Shown: positions 7,585 through 14,697 of the stretch, one piece after another
How positions within the stretch are numbered: position 1 is the first letter of the stretch
Layout: the number at the start of each line of letters is the position of its first letter
DNA from: Blastococcus sp. CPCC 205250
GTDB lineage: Bacteria; Actinomycetota; Actinomycetes; Mycobacteriales; Geodermatophilaceae
Reading direction: 5' to 3'
Assembly (NCBI RefSeq): GCF_019799925.1
Contig: NZ_JABGCG010000010.1
Coordinates: forward strand, 124,001-188,000
Length of the DNA: 64,000 nucleotides
Translations under genes and position numbers: made by a program
The notes under the pieces: model-generated
The model's input: only the letters and a program-made list of their open reading frames with translations
Databases searched by the model: none
What the model was told of the DNA's origin: nothing

Positions 7585-9189
7585 GTGACCGCCTCGCCCG
7601 CCGGGCCCGCGCCCGTCGTCCTGATCGCCGAAGAGCTGGCCCCGAGCGTGCTGGAGGTGCTCGGCAGCGAGGTGGAGGTCCGGCACGTCGACGGCGCCGA
7701 CCGGGCCGCGCTCCTGCCCGCCCTCGCCGACGCCGCCGCGGTGCTGGTCCGCAGCGCCACGCAGATCGACGCCGAGGCGCTCGCCGCCGCGCCGAACCTG
7801 CAGGTGGTCGCCCGCGCCGGCATCGGCCTGGACAACGTCGACGTCGCCGCCGCCACCGAGCGGGGGGTGATGGTCGTCAACGCGCCGACGTCCAACATCG
7901 TCAGCGCGGCCGAGCACGCCGTCGCGCTGCTGCTGGCCGCCGCCCGGCAGATCCCGGCGGCCGACGCCTCGCTGCGCCGCGGCACCTGGAGCCGGTCGCG
8001 GTTCATGGGCGTCGAGGTCACCGGCAAGACCGTCGGCGTCGTCGGCCTGGGCCGGATCGGCGTCCTCGTGGCCCAGCGGCTGGCCGCCTTCGGCACGACG
8101 CTGATCGCCTACGACCCCTACATCCAGCCCGGCCGCGCCGCCCAGCTCGGCGTGCGCCTGGTGTCGCTGGAGGAGCTGCTCCGCGAGTCGGACTTCATCA
8201 CCGTCCACCTGCCCAAGACCCCCGAGACGCTGGGGCTGATCGGCGCCGAGGAGCTGGCCACCACCAAGCGGGGCGTGATCCTCGTCAACGCCGCCCGCGG
8301 CGGGCTCGTCGACGAGGCGGCCCTGGCCGACGCGCTGCGCTCGGGGCAGGTGGGCGCGGCGGGCCTCGACGTCTACGCCACCGAGCCGACCACCGACAGC
8401 CCGCTGTTCGAGCTGCCCAACACCGTGGTCACGCCGCACCTGGGCGCCTCCACCACCGAGGCGCAGGACAAGGCCGGCACGGCGGTGGCCCACTCGGTGC
8501 GCCTGGCGCTGCAGGGCGAGTTCGTGCCGGACGCGGTCAACGTGCAGGCCGGCGGGGTCGTCGCCGAGGACGTGCGGCCGGGTCTGCCGCTGGCGGAGCG
8601 GCTCGGCACCGTCTTCACCGCCGTCGCCGGCGGGCTGGCCCAGTCGATCACCGTGGACGTGCGCGGGAAGCTCGCCGAGTTCGACGTCTCGGTCGTCCAG
8701 CTCGCCGTCCTCAAGGGCGTGTTCGCCGACGTCGTCGAGGACCAGGTCACCTACGTCAACGCGCCGCTGCTGGCCCAGCAGCGCGGGCTGGAGGTGGCGC
8801 TGACCGTCGACGTGGAGAGCCCCGACTACCGCAACCTCGTCCGGGTGCGCGGCGCGATGGCCGACGGCACGGAGGTCACCGTCTCGGGCACCCTGTACGG
8901 CAAGAACCAGGTGCCCAAGCTGACCGAGATCGACGGCTTCGACATCGACCTCGCGCTGGCGGGCCACCTGCTGTTCTTCGTCTACACCGACCGGCCCGGC
9001 GTCGTCGGCGCGGTCGGTGCGGCGCTGGGCGAGGCCGCGGTGAACATCGCCGGGGCGCAGGTCAGCCGCACCACCCGCGGCGGAGAGGCGCTCATGGTGG
9101 TGACCGTGGACAGCCCCGTGCCGGCCGAGCTGCTCGCCGACATCGCCGGCCGGATCGGGGCGAGGGAGGCGCGCGCCGCCGACCTGTGA
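7585..9189 (+). CDS. serA: D-3-phosphoglycerate dehydrogenase SerA
   Basis: Oxidises 3-phosphoglycerate with NAD in the first step of serine synthesis. At 534 residues it is the long mycobacterial type: substrate and nucleotide domains with GLGRIG at 154-159, the catalytic histidine H285 in TPHLGAS, an intervening allosteric domain (about 315-450), and a C-terminal ACT domain (about 455-534) containing DRPGVVGAVGAAL that usually binds serine. The GTG at 7585 gives the usual family length; the frame is open upstream but lacks family similarity there. A TAGGCT box 8 bases before the GTG suggests a leaderless message. It sits between ilvC and leuB as in mycobacteria. Confidence 0.96.
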   Translation: MTASPAGPAPVVLIAEELAPSVLEVLGSEVEVRHVDGADRAALLPALADAAAVLVRSATQIDAEALAAAPNLQVVARAGIGLDNVDVAAATERGVMVVNAPTSNIVSAAEHAVALLLAAARQIPAADASLRRGTWSRSRFMGVEVTGKTVGVVGLGRIGVLVAQRLAAFGTTLIAYDPYIQPGRAAQLGVRLVSLEELLRESDFITVHLPKTPETLGLIGAEELATTKRGVILVNAARGGLVDEAALADALRSGQVGAAGLDVYATEPTTDSPLFELPNTVVTPHLGASTTEAQDKAGTAVAHSVRLALQGEFVPDAVNVQAGGVVAEDVRPGLPLAERLGTVFTAVAGGLAQSITVDVRGKLAEFDVSVVQLAVLKGVFADVVEDQVTYVNAPLLAQQRGLEVALTVDVESPDYRNLVRVRGAMADGTEVTVSGTLYGKNQVPKLTEIDGFDIDLALAGHLLFFVYTDRPGVVGAVGAALGEAAVNIAGAQVSRTTRGGEALMVVTVDSPVPAELLADIAGRIGAREARAADL

Positions 9190-9213
9190 TGCAGGACGCA
9201 CCGGGGACCCGGC

Positions 9214-9219
9214 TAGGGT
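9214..9219 (+). promoter_or_regulatory. Predicted -10 element for leaderless leuB mRNA
   Basis: TAGGGT lies 8 bases before the ATG of leuB. With no ribosome site in the 38-base serA-leuB gap, leuB may have its own leaderless transcript as well as read-through from serA. Confidence 0.5.
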
Positions 9220-9227
9220 CGGGCCCC

Positions 9228-10250
9228 ATGCGCCTGGCAGTGATCGCGGGAGACGGCATCGGCCCGGAGGTCGTGGCCGAGGGGTTGAAGGTCCTGGGGG
9301 AGGTCGCCCCGGACCTGGAGACCACGCCCTACGACCTGGGGGCCGCCCGCTGGCAGCGCACGGGTGAGCTGCTGCCGGACTCCGTGCTCGACGAGCTCCG
9401 CCAGCACGACGCCATCCTGCTGGGCGCGATCGGCGACCCAGGGGTGCCGCCGGGCATCCTCGAGCGCGGGCTGCTGCTGCGGCTGCGCTTCGAGCTCGAC
9501 CACCACGTGAACCTGCGCCCGGCGCGGCTGTTCGACGGGGTGCGCAGCCCGCTGGCCGCGCCCGGCGCCATCGACATGCTCTGCATACGCGAGGGCACCG
9601 AGGGCCCGTACGTGGGCAACGGCGGGGTGCTGCGCCGCGACACCCCGCAGGAGATCGCCACCGAGGTCAGCCTGAACACCGCCTTCGGGGTCGAGCGGGT
9701 GGTCCGCTACGCCTTCGAGCGCGCGGTCGCCCGCCCCCGCAAGCACCTGACGCTGATCCACAAGACCAACGTGCTGACCCACGCCGGGTCGCTGTGGTCG
9801 CGCACGGTCGAGGAGGTCTCGGCGGAGTTCCCCGAGGTCACGGTGGCCTACCAGCACGTCGACGCGGCGACGATGTTCTTCGTGACCGACCCGGGCCGCT
9901 TCGACGTCATCGTCACCGACAACCTCTTCGGCGACATCGTCACCGACCTGGCCGCCGCGGTGACCGGTGGCATCGGCCTGGCCGCGAGCGGCAACCTCGA
10001 CGCCTCGGGCACCAACCCGAGCATGTTCGAGCCCGTGCACGGCTCGGCGCCCGACATCGCCGGGACCGGCGTCGCCGACCCCACCGCCACGGTGCTGTCC
10101 GTCGGGCTGCTGCTCGAGCACCTGGGCCGCAGCGACCAGGCGAAGAAGGTCAACGCCGCCGTCGCCTTCGACCTGTCCACCCGCGACCCCGAGGCGCCGA
10201 TCCGCACCCCGGAGGTCGGCGACCGCCTGGCGGCGCTCGCCTCCGGCTGA
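9228..10250 (+). CDS. leuB: 3-isopropylmalate dehydrogenase LeuB
   Basis: A 340-residue NAD-dependent dehydrogenase that oxidises and decarboxylates 3-isopropylmalate to 2-oxoisocaproate in leucine synthesis. It starts with the family opening RLAVIAGDGIGPEV and contains the metal and cofactor region VTDNLFGDIVTD, the TGGIGLAASGN loop and the EPVHGSAPDIAG motif. The length is typical of the actinobacterial form. It is separated from leuCD by about 15 kb, so the leucine branch is split between two transcription units here. It is convergent with a DinB-like gene, and its stop codon lies within a palindrome shared with that gene's stop. Confidence 0.96.
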   Translation: MRLAVIAGDGIGPEVVAEGLKVLGEVAPDLETTPYDLGAARWQRTGELLPDSVLDELRQHDAILLGAIGDPGVPPGILERGLLLRLRFELDHHVNLRPARLFDGVRSPLAAPGAIDMLCIREGTEGPYVGNGGVLRRDTPQEIATEVSLNTAFGVERVVRYAFERAVARPRKHLTLIHKTNVLTHAGSLWSRTVEEVSAEFPEVTVAYQHVDAATMFFVTDPGRFDVIVTDNLFGDIVTDLAAAVTGGIGLAASGNLDASGTNPSMFEPVHGSAPDIAGTGVADPTATVLSVGLLLEHLGRSDQAKKVNAAVAFDLSTRDPEAPIRTPEVGDRLAALASG

Positions 10251-10285
10251 GCCCGGCGCCCGCCCCGGCGCCCGCCCGGCTCAGC
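10246..10285 (+). terminator. Palindrome spanning two convergent stop codons
   Basis: GCTGAGCC at 10246-10253 pairs with GGCTCAGC at 10278-10285. The leuB TGA and the stop codon of the minus-strand gene both lie within the stem. The intervening bases are GC-rich direct repeats. It probably terminates transcription from both sides, though there is no T run. Confidence 0.5.
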
Positions 10286-10877
10286 GGCGGGGCAGCACCC
10301 GCCCGTCGGGCAGGGTGCGGCCGCACAGCAGCGCCACGAGGCGGCCGCCGTCGGCACGCACGGTCTCGCCGGCCCCCCAGCTCCAGCCGCTGTCGGTGGC
10401 CTCCAGGCGGACGCCGGTGAGGTCGACGCCGAACCACGCGCCGCGGGCGGCGGTGACCTGGTCGAGGACGTCGACCACGGCGTCGGCGGGCGCCACCGCC
10501 GGCCGGTCCAGCGCCACCGTCACGTCGAGCGAGTGGACGACGGCGTGGTTGAGCGCGCCGGCCGCGCCGCCCCCCGGCGGCTGCCACGCGTGCAGCGCCG
10601 GGGAGCGCAGCGCGTCGAGGTGCTCGGCGGGCGGCCGGACGGCGTCGCGCGCGGCGACGGAGTCCGAGAGCACGGCGAAGTCCCCGCCGGCGGCCGCCAT
10701 CTCGGCGCCGAACTGCTCGGGGGTCAGCCGCACCGGCATCGACACGTGCGCGACCACGTGCCGGACCTGCCACCCCGCACACAGCGAAGGCGCGTCCCAG
10801 GCCGCGTCGGGTGCGGAGGCCAGCAGGTCGGCCAGGCCGGTGTAGGTGGTCGCCACCCAGGACTGCGGGTCGGTCAC
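10281..10877 (-). CDS. DinB/maleylpyruvate-isomerase-like protein
   Basis: A 198-residue member of the DinB-like four-helix family that includes mycothiol-dependent maleylpyruvate isomerase. The N-terminal half contains CAGWQVRHVVAHV, in which the histidines belong to the metal-binding set of the family, and a later HAVVHSLDV supplies another. Substrate cannot be told from sequence. The GTG start overlaps the stop of the upstream SRPBCC gene by four bases, so the two are translationally coupled with the ArsR regulator in one three-gene operon. Many actinobacterial members with this layout are annotated only as TIGR03086- or TIGR03083-family proteins. Confidence 0.8.
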   Translation of the reverse strand: MTDPQSWVATTYTGLADLLASAPDAAWDAPSLCAGWQVRHVVAHVSMPVRLTPEQFGAEMAAAGGDFAVLSDSVAARDAVRPPAEHLDALRSPALHAWQPPGGGAAGALNHAVVHSLDVTVALDRPAVAPADAVVDVLDQVTAARGAWFGVDLTGVRLEATDSGWSWGAGETVRADGGRLVALLCGRTLPDGRVLPRR

Positions 10878-11314
10878 GGTCGCTCCTCGCTGATCAGGCG
10901 GGCCAGGTGCTCCTCGAGCTCGTCGAGGGAGGTGAGGAAGCCGGCGCGGGCCTCCGGTGAGCGCATCGGCTCGGGCACGTGCCGCTGGTGGATGACGAGC
11001 TCGGTGCTGCCGTCGCCGAGGTCGGTGAGGGTGCTGGTCGTGTGCATCCCGCTGGCCGGCTCCAGCCAGGCGAGCCGCTCGGGCGGGACGACCTCGGTGA
11101 AGGTGGCGGTCATGCGGTGGCTGCCGGAGCCGCCGACCATGAGCGTCTCGAACCGGCCGCCGGGGTGGAGCTCGACGACGATGCCCTCCAGCGGGGTGGT
11201 GGTGCCGCGCGGTCCCCAGAACCGGGCGAGCTCGGCGGGCTCGGTCAGGCACCGCCACACCAGCTCGCGCGCCGCCCGGAGGACCCGCCGGTGCACCAGC
11301 TCGTCGGCGCTCAC
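10874..11314 (-). CDS. SRPBCC (AHSA1-like) ligand-binding protein
   Basis: A 146-residue single-domain START/Bet v1-like protein of the AHSA1 group. Visible features are the early LVWRCLTEPAELARFWGP segment, the central glycine-rich GGRFETLMVGG, the GSTELVIHQ strand and a long C-terminal helix beginning near EARAGFLTSLDELEEHL. Members of this group are commonly encoded beside ArsR-type regulators, as here; their ligands are mostly unknown. The GTG start overlaps the regulator stop as GTGA, and the stop overlaps the next start in the same way. It could be a sensor or binding partner rather than an enzyme. Confidence 0.88.
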   Translation of the reverse strand: MSADELVHRRVLRAARELVWRCLTEPAELARFWGPRGTTTPLEGIVVELHPGGRFETLMVGGSGSHRMTATFTEVVPPERLAWLEPASGMHTTSTLTDLGDGSTELVIHQRHVPEPMRSPEARAGFLTSLDELEEHLARLISEERP

Positions 11315-11658
11315 GGCTGCCGGCCGTTCTGCAGCCGCGCCAGGTGCGCCTCGAGCCGGTCGACCCGGTCGGCCCACACCCGCCGGCTCTCCTCGAGCCA
11401 GGAGAGCGCGGTCTCCAGCGCCTGCGGCTCCAGCCGGCAGGGCCGGGTCTGCCGGTGCCGGCCCCGGCTGACCAGGCCGCACCGCTCCAGGACGCCGATG
11501 TGCTGCGACACCGCCTGCAGGCTCATGGCGTAGGGCGCGGCCAGCTCGTTGACCGTCGCCTCGCCCTCGCTCAGCCGGGCCACGATGCCGCGCCGGGTGC
11601 GGTCGGCGAGCGCGGCGAACACGGCGTCGAGCCGCTCGTCGTCGAGGGTCGCGGTCAT
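11311..11658 (-). CDS. ArsR-family winged-helix repressor
   Basis: A 115-residue winged helix-turn-helix regulator. The DNA-binding region spans about residues 10-75, with ALADRTRRGIVARL opening it, recognition helix MSLQAVSQHIGVLERCGL and the wing SRGRHRQTRPCRL. There is no metal-binding cysteine cluster of the classic ArsR type; this is the SRPBCC-associated branch. The ATG at 11658 was chosen over the in-frame GTG at 11676 because a promoter-like pair ends six bases before it. It heads an operon with the SRPBCC and DinB-like genes and probably represses that operon through the palindrome at 11675-11690. Confidence 0.88.
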   Translation of the reverse strand: MTATLDDERLDAVFAALADRTRRGIVARLSEGEATVNELAAPYAMSLQAVSQHIGVLERCGLVSRGRHRQTRPCRLEPQALETALSWLEESRRVWADRVDRLEAHLARLQNGRQP

Positions 11659-11664
11659 GCCGAC

Positions 11665-11693
11665 AGTCAAGTGCACGCTTCATCAAGCGTCAA
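11665..11693 (-). promoter_or_regulatory. Promoter and likely operator of the ArsR operon
   Basis: Read on the minus strand: TTGACG (11693-11688), 17 bases, TTGACT (11670-11665), then six bases to the ATG, which predicts a leaderless message. The spacer holds a perfect 6-bp inverted repeat, ACGCTT with AAGCGT around four bases (11675-11690). An operator between -35 and -10 fits autorepression by the ArsR protein. Confidence 0.6.
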
Positions 11694-11850
11694 CTTGAAC
11701 ATCGGCGCCTCCGGGCGTCGGCCGCGTGGGGGAGGTGCCCCGTCGTGCCATAGGAGCGCGTCGGGCGGCGTGCGGCGGAGCGACCTCATCGGGTGCGTGC
11801 TCGCCGGGTCCGTGCTCGCCGCGACCGGCGGGGCCGGGCCGGCCGTGTGC

Positions 11851-11856
11851 TTTACT
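11851..11856 (+). promoter_or_regulatory. Possible -10 element of the cimA leader
   Basis: TTTACT lies 8 bases before the ATG of the cimA leader peptide, in the same spacing seen at other leaderless starts here. The match to TANNNT is imperfect and no -35 was recognised. Confidence 0.35.
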
Positions 11857-11864
11857 CGCCGGTG

Positions 11865-11897
11865 ATGTCCCTCCCGCGCACCGCGATCATCGTTTAG
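11865..11897 (+). CDS. cimA leader peptide MSLPRTAIIV
   Basis: A 10-codon frame from ATG to TAG (a GTG directly before it could add one residue). The last three sense codons are ATC ATC GTT, giving Ile-Ile-Val just before the stop, and the frame is followed at once by a hairpin and a Rho-independent terminator, then cimA. Since citramalate synthase commits carbon to isoleucine, codons for isoleucine in the leader make biological sense. The stop and the following bases read TAGCGCG, the same heptamer that ends the ilvB leader. Being so short, the frame is supported by context rather than by length. Confidence 0.7.
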   Translation: MSLPRTAIIV

Positions 11898-11925
11898 CGC
11901 GCAGTCACCACCCCCGACTGCGCGC
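11897..11925 (+). promoter_or_regulatory. cimA attenuator, first hairpin
   Basis: A perfect 10-bp inverted repeat, GCGCGCAGTC with GACTGCGCGC around a 9-base loop, starting at the last base of the leader stop codon. The layout copies the ilvB attenuator. The leader segment CCTCCCG (11870-11876) could also pair with the 3' arm of the terminator as an antiterminator. Confidence 0.6.
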
Positions 11926-11926
11926 A

Positions 11927-11953
11927 GACCTCCCGTACCCGGGGGGTCTTTTT
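11927..11953 (+). terminator. cimA attenuator terminator
   Basis: GACCTCCC pairs with GGGGGGTC (one G-T pair) around GTACCC, followed by TTTTT. It precedes cimA by 43 bases, so it is an attenuator terminator rather than the end of a gene. Confidence 0.8.
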
Positions 11954-11996
11954 CGTGTGCGGCCCGGGAGTCCTCGTCCCGTCCCAGGAGCTCGCA

Positions 11997-13586
11997 GTGG
12001 CCACCGAACCCGACTTCCACGTCTTCGACACCACCCTGCGCGACGGCGCGCAGCGCGAGGGGGTGAGCTACTCGGTCGCCGACAAGCTCGCCGTCGCGCG
12101 GCTGCTGGACGAGATCGGCGTCGGCTACATCGAGGGGGGCTGGCCCGGGGCGCTGCCCAAGGACACGGAGTTCTTCGCCCGTGCCCGCACGGAGCTGCAG
12201 CTGCGGCACGCGCAGCTCGTCGCCTTCGGTGCGACCCGCAAGGCCGGCGTCCGGGTGCAGGACGACCCGCAGGTCGCCGCGCTGCTCGAGGCGCAGACCC
12301 CGGTGGTGTGCCTGGTGGCCAAGTCCGACGTCCGGCACGTGCGCGAGGCCCTGCGCACGACGCTGGAGGAGAACCTGGCGATGGTGGCCGACACCGTCGC
12401 GCACCTGGTCGCGCACGGCCGCCGGGTCTTCGTCGACTGCGAGCACTTCTTCGACGGCTACGCCGCCGACCGCGACTACGGCGTGCGGGTGCTCGAGGCC
12501 GCCTTCGCCGCCGGCGCCGAGGTCGGGGTCCTGTGCGACACCAACGGCGGCATGCTGCCGATGACCGTGGGCCGCGTGGTGGCCGACGTCCGCGCCCGGA
12601 CCAGCGGCCGGCTCGGCATCCACTGCCAGGACGACACCGGCTGCGCGGTCGCCAACACCCTCGCCGCGGTGGAGGCCGGTGTCACCCACGTCCAGGGCAC
12701 CGCCAACGGCTACGGCGAGCGGGCCGGCAACGCCGACACGTTCGTGCTCATCGCCAACCTGGTGACCAAGATGGGCCTGCCGGTGGTGCCCGCCGAGTGC
12801 CTGCCCGAGCTGCAGCGGGTCAGCCACGCGATCGCGGAGCTGGCCAACATCGCCCCCGACGACCACCAGCCCTTCGTGGGCGCCTCGGCGTTCGCGCACA
12901 AGGCGGGGCTGCACGCGAGCGCGATCAAGGTCAGCCCCGAGCTCTACAACCACCTCGACCCGGCCGTGGTCGGCAACGACATGCGCATCCTGGTCACCGA
13001 GATGGCCGGCCGCGCCTCGGTCGAGCTGAAGGGCCGCGAGCTCGGCGTCGACCTCGCCGGGCAGGGCGACGCGATCGGACGGGTGGTCGACCAGGTCAAG
13101 GTCCTGGAGGCCGACGGCTGGTCGTTCGAGGCCGCCGACGCCAGCTTCGAGCTGCTCCTGCGGGCGCAGCTGCCCGACGCCCCGCCGCCGCTGTTCGAGC
13201 TGGAGAGCTACCGGGTGTCGGTCGAGCACTGGGCCAACGGCCTGGTGGTCGGCGAGGCCACCGTCAAGGTGCACGTGCCCAACGAGGACGGGACGACGGA
13301 GCGGGTCATCTGCACCGCCGAGGGCAACGGCCCGGTCAACGCCCTGGACCGCGCGCTGCGCCAGGCGCTGGTCGGCCGCTACCCGGAGCTGGCCGGGGTG
13401 GAGCTGGCCGACTACAAGGTGCGCATCCTCGGCTGGCGGGGCGGCACCAGCGCCACGACGCGGGTGCTCATCGACACCACCGACGGGGTCCGGGAGTGGA
13501 CCACCGTCGGGGTGCACGACAACGTCGTCGAGGCGAGCTGGCACGCGCTGGTCGACGCGCTCACGTACGCCGTCCGCCACCGCTGA
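11997..13586 (+). CDS. cimA: Citramalate synthase CimA
   Basis: A 529-residue member of the isopropylmalate/citramalate synthase family, which condenses acetyl-CoA with pyruvate to make citramalate, a threonine-independent route to 2-oxobutyrate and isoleucine. The TIM-barrel motif DTTLRDG is at residues 11-17, followed by the metal-binding HCQDDTG and the GNADTF segment; FAHKAGLHASAI marks the linker, and the last 130 residues form a LeuA-type allosteric domain. The early GYIEGGWPGALPKD segment and length favour CimA over LeuA. The GTG at 11997 follows AGGAG by seven bases. The upstream Ile-Ile-Val leader independently supports a role in isoleucine synthesis. Confidence 0.9.
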   Translation: MATEPDFHVFDTTLRDGAQREGVSYSVADKLAVARLLDEIGVGYIEGGWPGALPKDTEFFARARTELQLRHAQLVAFGATRKAGVRVQDDPQVAALLEAQTPVVCLVAKSDVRHVREALRTTLEENLAMVADTVAHLVAHGRRVFVDCEHFFDGYAADRDYGVRVLEAAFAAGAEVGVLCDTNGGMLPMTVGRVVADVRARTSGRLGIHCQDDTGCAVANTLAAVEAGVTHVQGTANGYGERAGNADTFVLIANLVTKMGLPVVPAECLPELQRVSHAIAELANIAPDDHQPFVGASAFAHKAGLHASAIKVSPELYNHLDPAVVGNDMRILVTEMAGRASVELKGRELGVDLAGQGDAIGRVVDQVKVLEADGWSFEAADASFELLLRAQLPDAPPPLFELESYRVSVEHWANGLVVGEATVKVHVPNEDGTTERVICTAEGNGPVNALDRALRQALVGRYPELAGVELADYKVRILGWRGGTSATTRVLIDTTDGVREWTTVGVHDNVVEASWHALVDALTYAVRHR

Positions 13587-13603
13587 GCGACCCACCGCCC
13601 GGC

Positions 13604-13662
13604 GACAGCGTGCGCTGACGTGCAGCCGGCACCCCCCTGACTGCACGCCCGCGCACACCGTC
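13604..13662 (+). repeat. Palindromic repeat, copy A
   Basis: A large imperfect hairpin starting 18 bases after the cimA stop. Arms 13604-13625 and 13641-13662 match at 18 of 22 positions. Its left arm matches that of copy B (14628) at 22 of 24 positions, so the two are the same dispersed element. It may also act as the cimA terminator. The rest of the gap up to 13727 shows only a CAGGGT hexamer (13715-13720) seven bases before the next start. Confidence 0.75.
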
Positions 13663-13727
13663 CGACGCCGTCCCCAGATCCCGCGCGGGCCTGCTCGTCC
13701 CGGCCCGCCGCCCGCAGGGTCCAGGGC

Positions 13728-14642
13728 ATGGACGTCGATGCGGTGGTGGGACCCATGGGCTGGGCGACCCGCGCGCAGGTGCTCGAGCGGATCAGCGCGC
13801 GGACCCTCTCGACCCGGGTGACCAGCGGCAGGCTGGTCCGGCTCGGGCCAGGGGTGCTCGCCACTCCTGCGGCGGCCGGGCGCTGGCACGTGCGGGTGGC
13901 CGCGGCTCTGGCCGGTCGCCGTGGCGCGGCCAGCCACGGCACGGCCCTGGCGCTGTGGGAGCTCGTCGCCCCGCCCGCCGGCCCGGTGCACGTCACCGTC
14001 GAGGACTCCCGCAGCGCGCGGGGGACGGCGGGGGTCGTCCTGCACCGCAACTCGCGGGCCCTCGCCGACCGCCGGCGCGTCGACGGGCTCCCGGTCACCT
14101 CGGTCGAGCGGTCGCTGGTCGACGCGTGGGGGGCCGCCGGTCCGCCGTCCCGGGCCGACGTCCGGGCCGCCGCCATCACCGCCGTCCGTCGCCGGCTCTG
14201 CCGACCCGGGGACCTCGGCCGCGAGCTGCGGAGCAGCACCCGGCTCGCGGGCCGGGCCGAGCTCGCCGCACTGGTCGGGCTGCTGGCGGACGGCTGTCGC
14301 AGTGAGCTGGAGATCTGGGGCTGCCTGCAGGTCCTCCGCGCCCCCGGCATGCCGCCGTTCGTCCAGCAGGTGCCCGTCCGCGTGGGGGCCCAGGTGTTCG
14401 TGTTCGACGCCGCCTACGAGGAGGCGATGCTCGCAGTGGAGATGGACGGCGCCGCGTGGCACGGCTCGAGCAGCCGGCGGGAGGCCGACATCCGCCGCGA
14501 CTCGCTCGTGGCCACGCTGGGAGGGCAGACCCTGCGCTACAGCTACCGCCGGCTCACGACGGACCCGGACGGCTGCCGGCGGGACGTCCTGGCGGTGTAC
14601 CGGGCGCGACGGCGGCTGCTCGGCGGCGACAGGGTGCGCTGA
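13728..14642 (+). CDS. AbiEi/DUF559-like protein with PD-(D/E)XK-like C-terminus
   Basis: A 304-residue protein of a family common in actinobacteria and of unknown function. The N-terminal part (about 10-90) resembles the winged-helix domain of AbiEi-type antitoxins, with a SGRLVRLGPGVLA motif and an SHGTALALW segment. The C-terminal 110 residues resemble DUF559/Vsr-like nucleases: an acidic SELEIWG, then VFDAAYEEAMLAVEMDG with possible catalytic acids, H-containing AWHG, and a basic RRDSLVATLG. No toxin partner is next to it. The start is ATG without a clear ribosome site. Both sides carry copies of one palindromic repeat, and the right copy covers the stop codon. Function, including whether it cuts DNA, is unknown. 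Confidence 0.75.
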   Translation: MDVDAVVGPMGWATRAQVLERISARTLSTRVTSGRLVRLGPGVLATPAAAGRWHVRVAAALAGRRGAASHGTALALWELVAPPAGPVHVTVEDSRSARGTAGVVLHRNSRALADRRRVDGLPVTSVERSLVDAWGAAGPPSRADVRAAAITAVRRRLCRPGDLGRELRSSTRLAGRAELAALVGLLADGCRSELEIWGCLQVLRAPGMPPFVQQVPVRVGAQVFVFDAAYEEAMLAVEMDGAAWHGSSSRREADIRRDSLVATLGGQTLRYSYRRLTTDPDGCRRDVLAVYRARRRLLGGDRVR

Positions 14643-14686
14643 GGTGCAGCCACGACGGCGGGGGCTGCACGACAGCGCACGCTGTC
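14628..14686 (+). repeat. Palindromic repeat, copy B
   Basis: Arms 14628-14651 and 14663-14686 match at 21 of 24 positions around an 11-base loop. The left arm contains the stop codon of the DUF559-like gene. It lies between convergent genes and could end transcription from both. It is the same element as copy A downstream of cimA. Confidence 0.8.
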
Positions 14687-14697
14687 GAGGCGGGTCG

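Noticed and set aside
13604..14686. Transposon with the palindromes as terminal repeats
   Set aside because: There is no transposase, the repeats are each self-palindromic rather than simple inverted ends, and no target duplication was seen.
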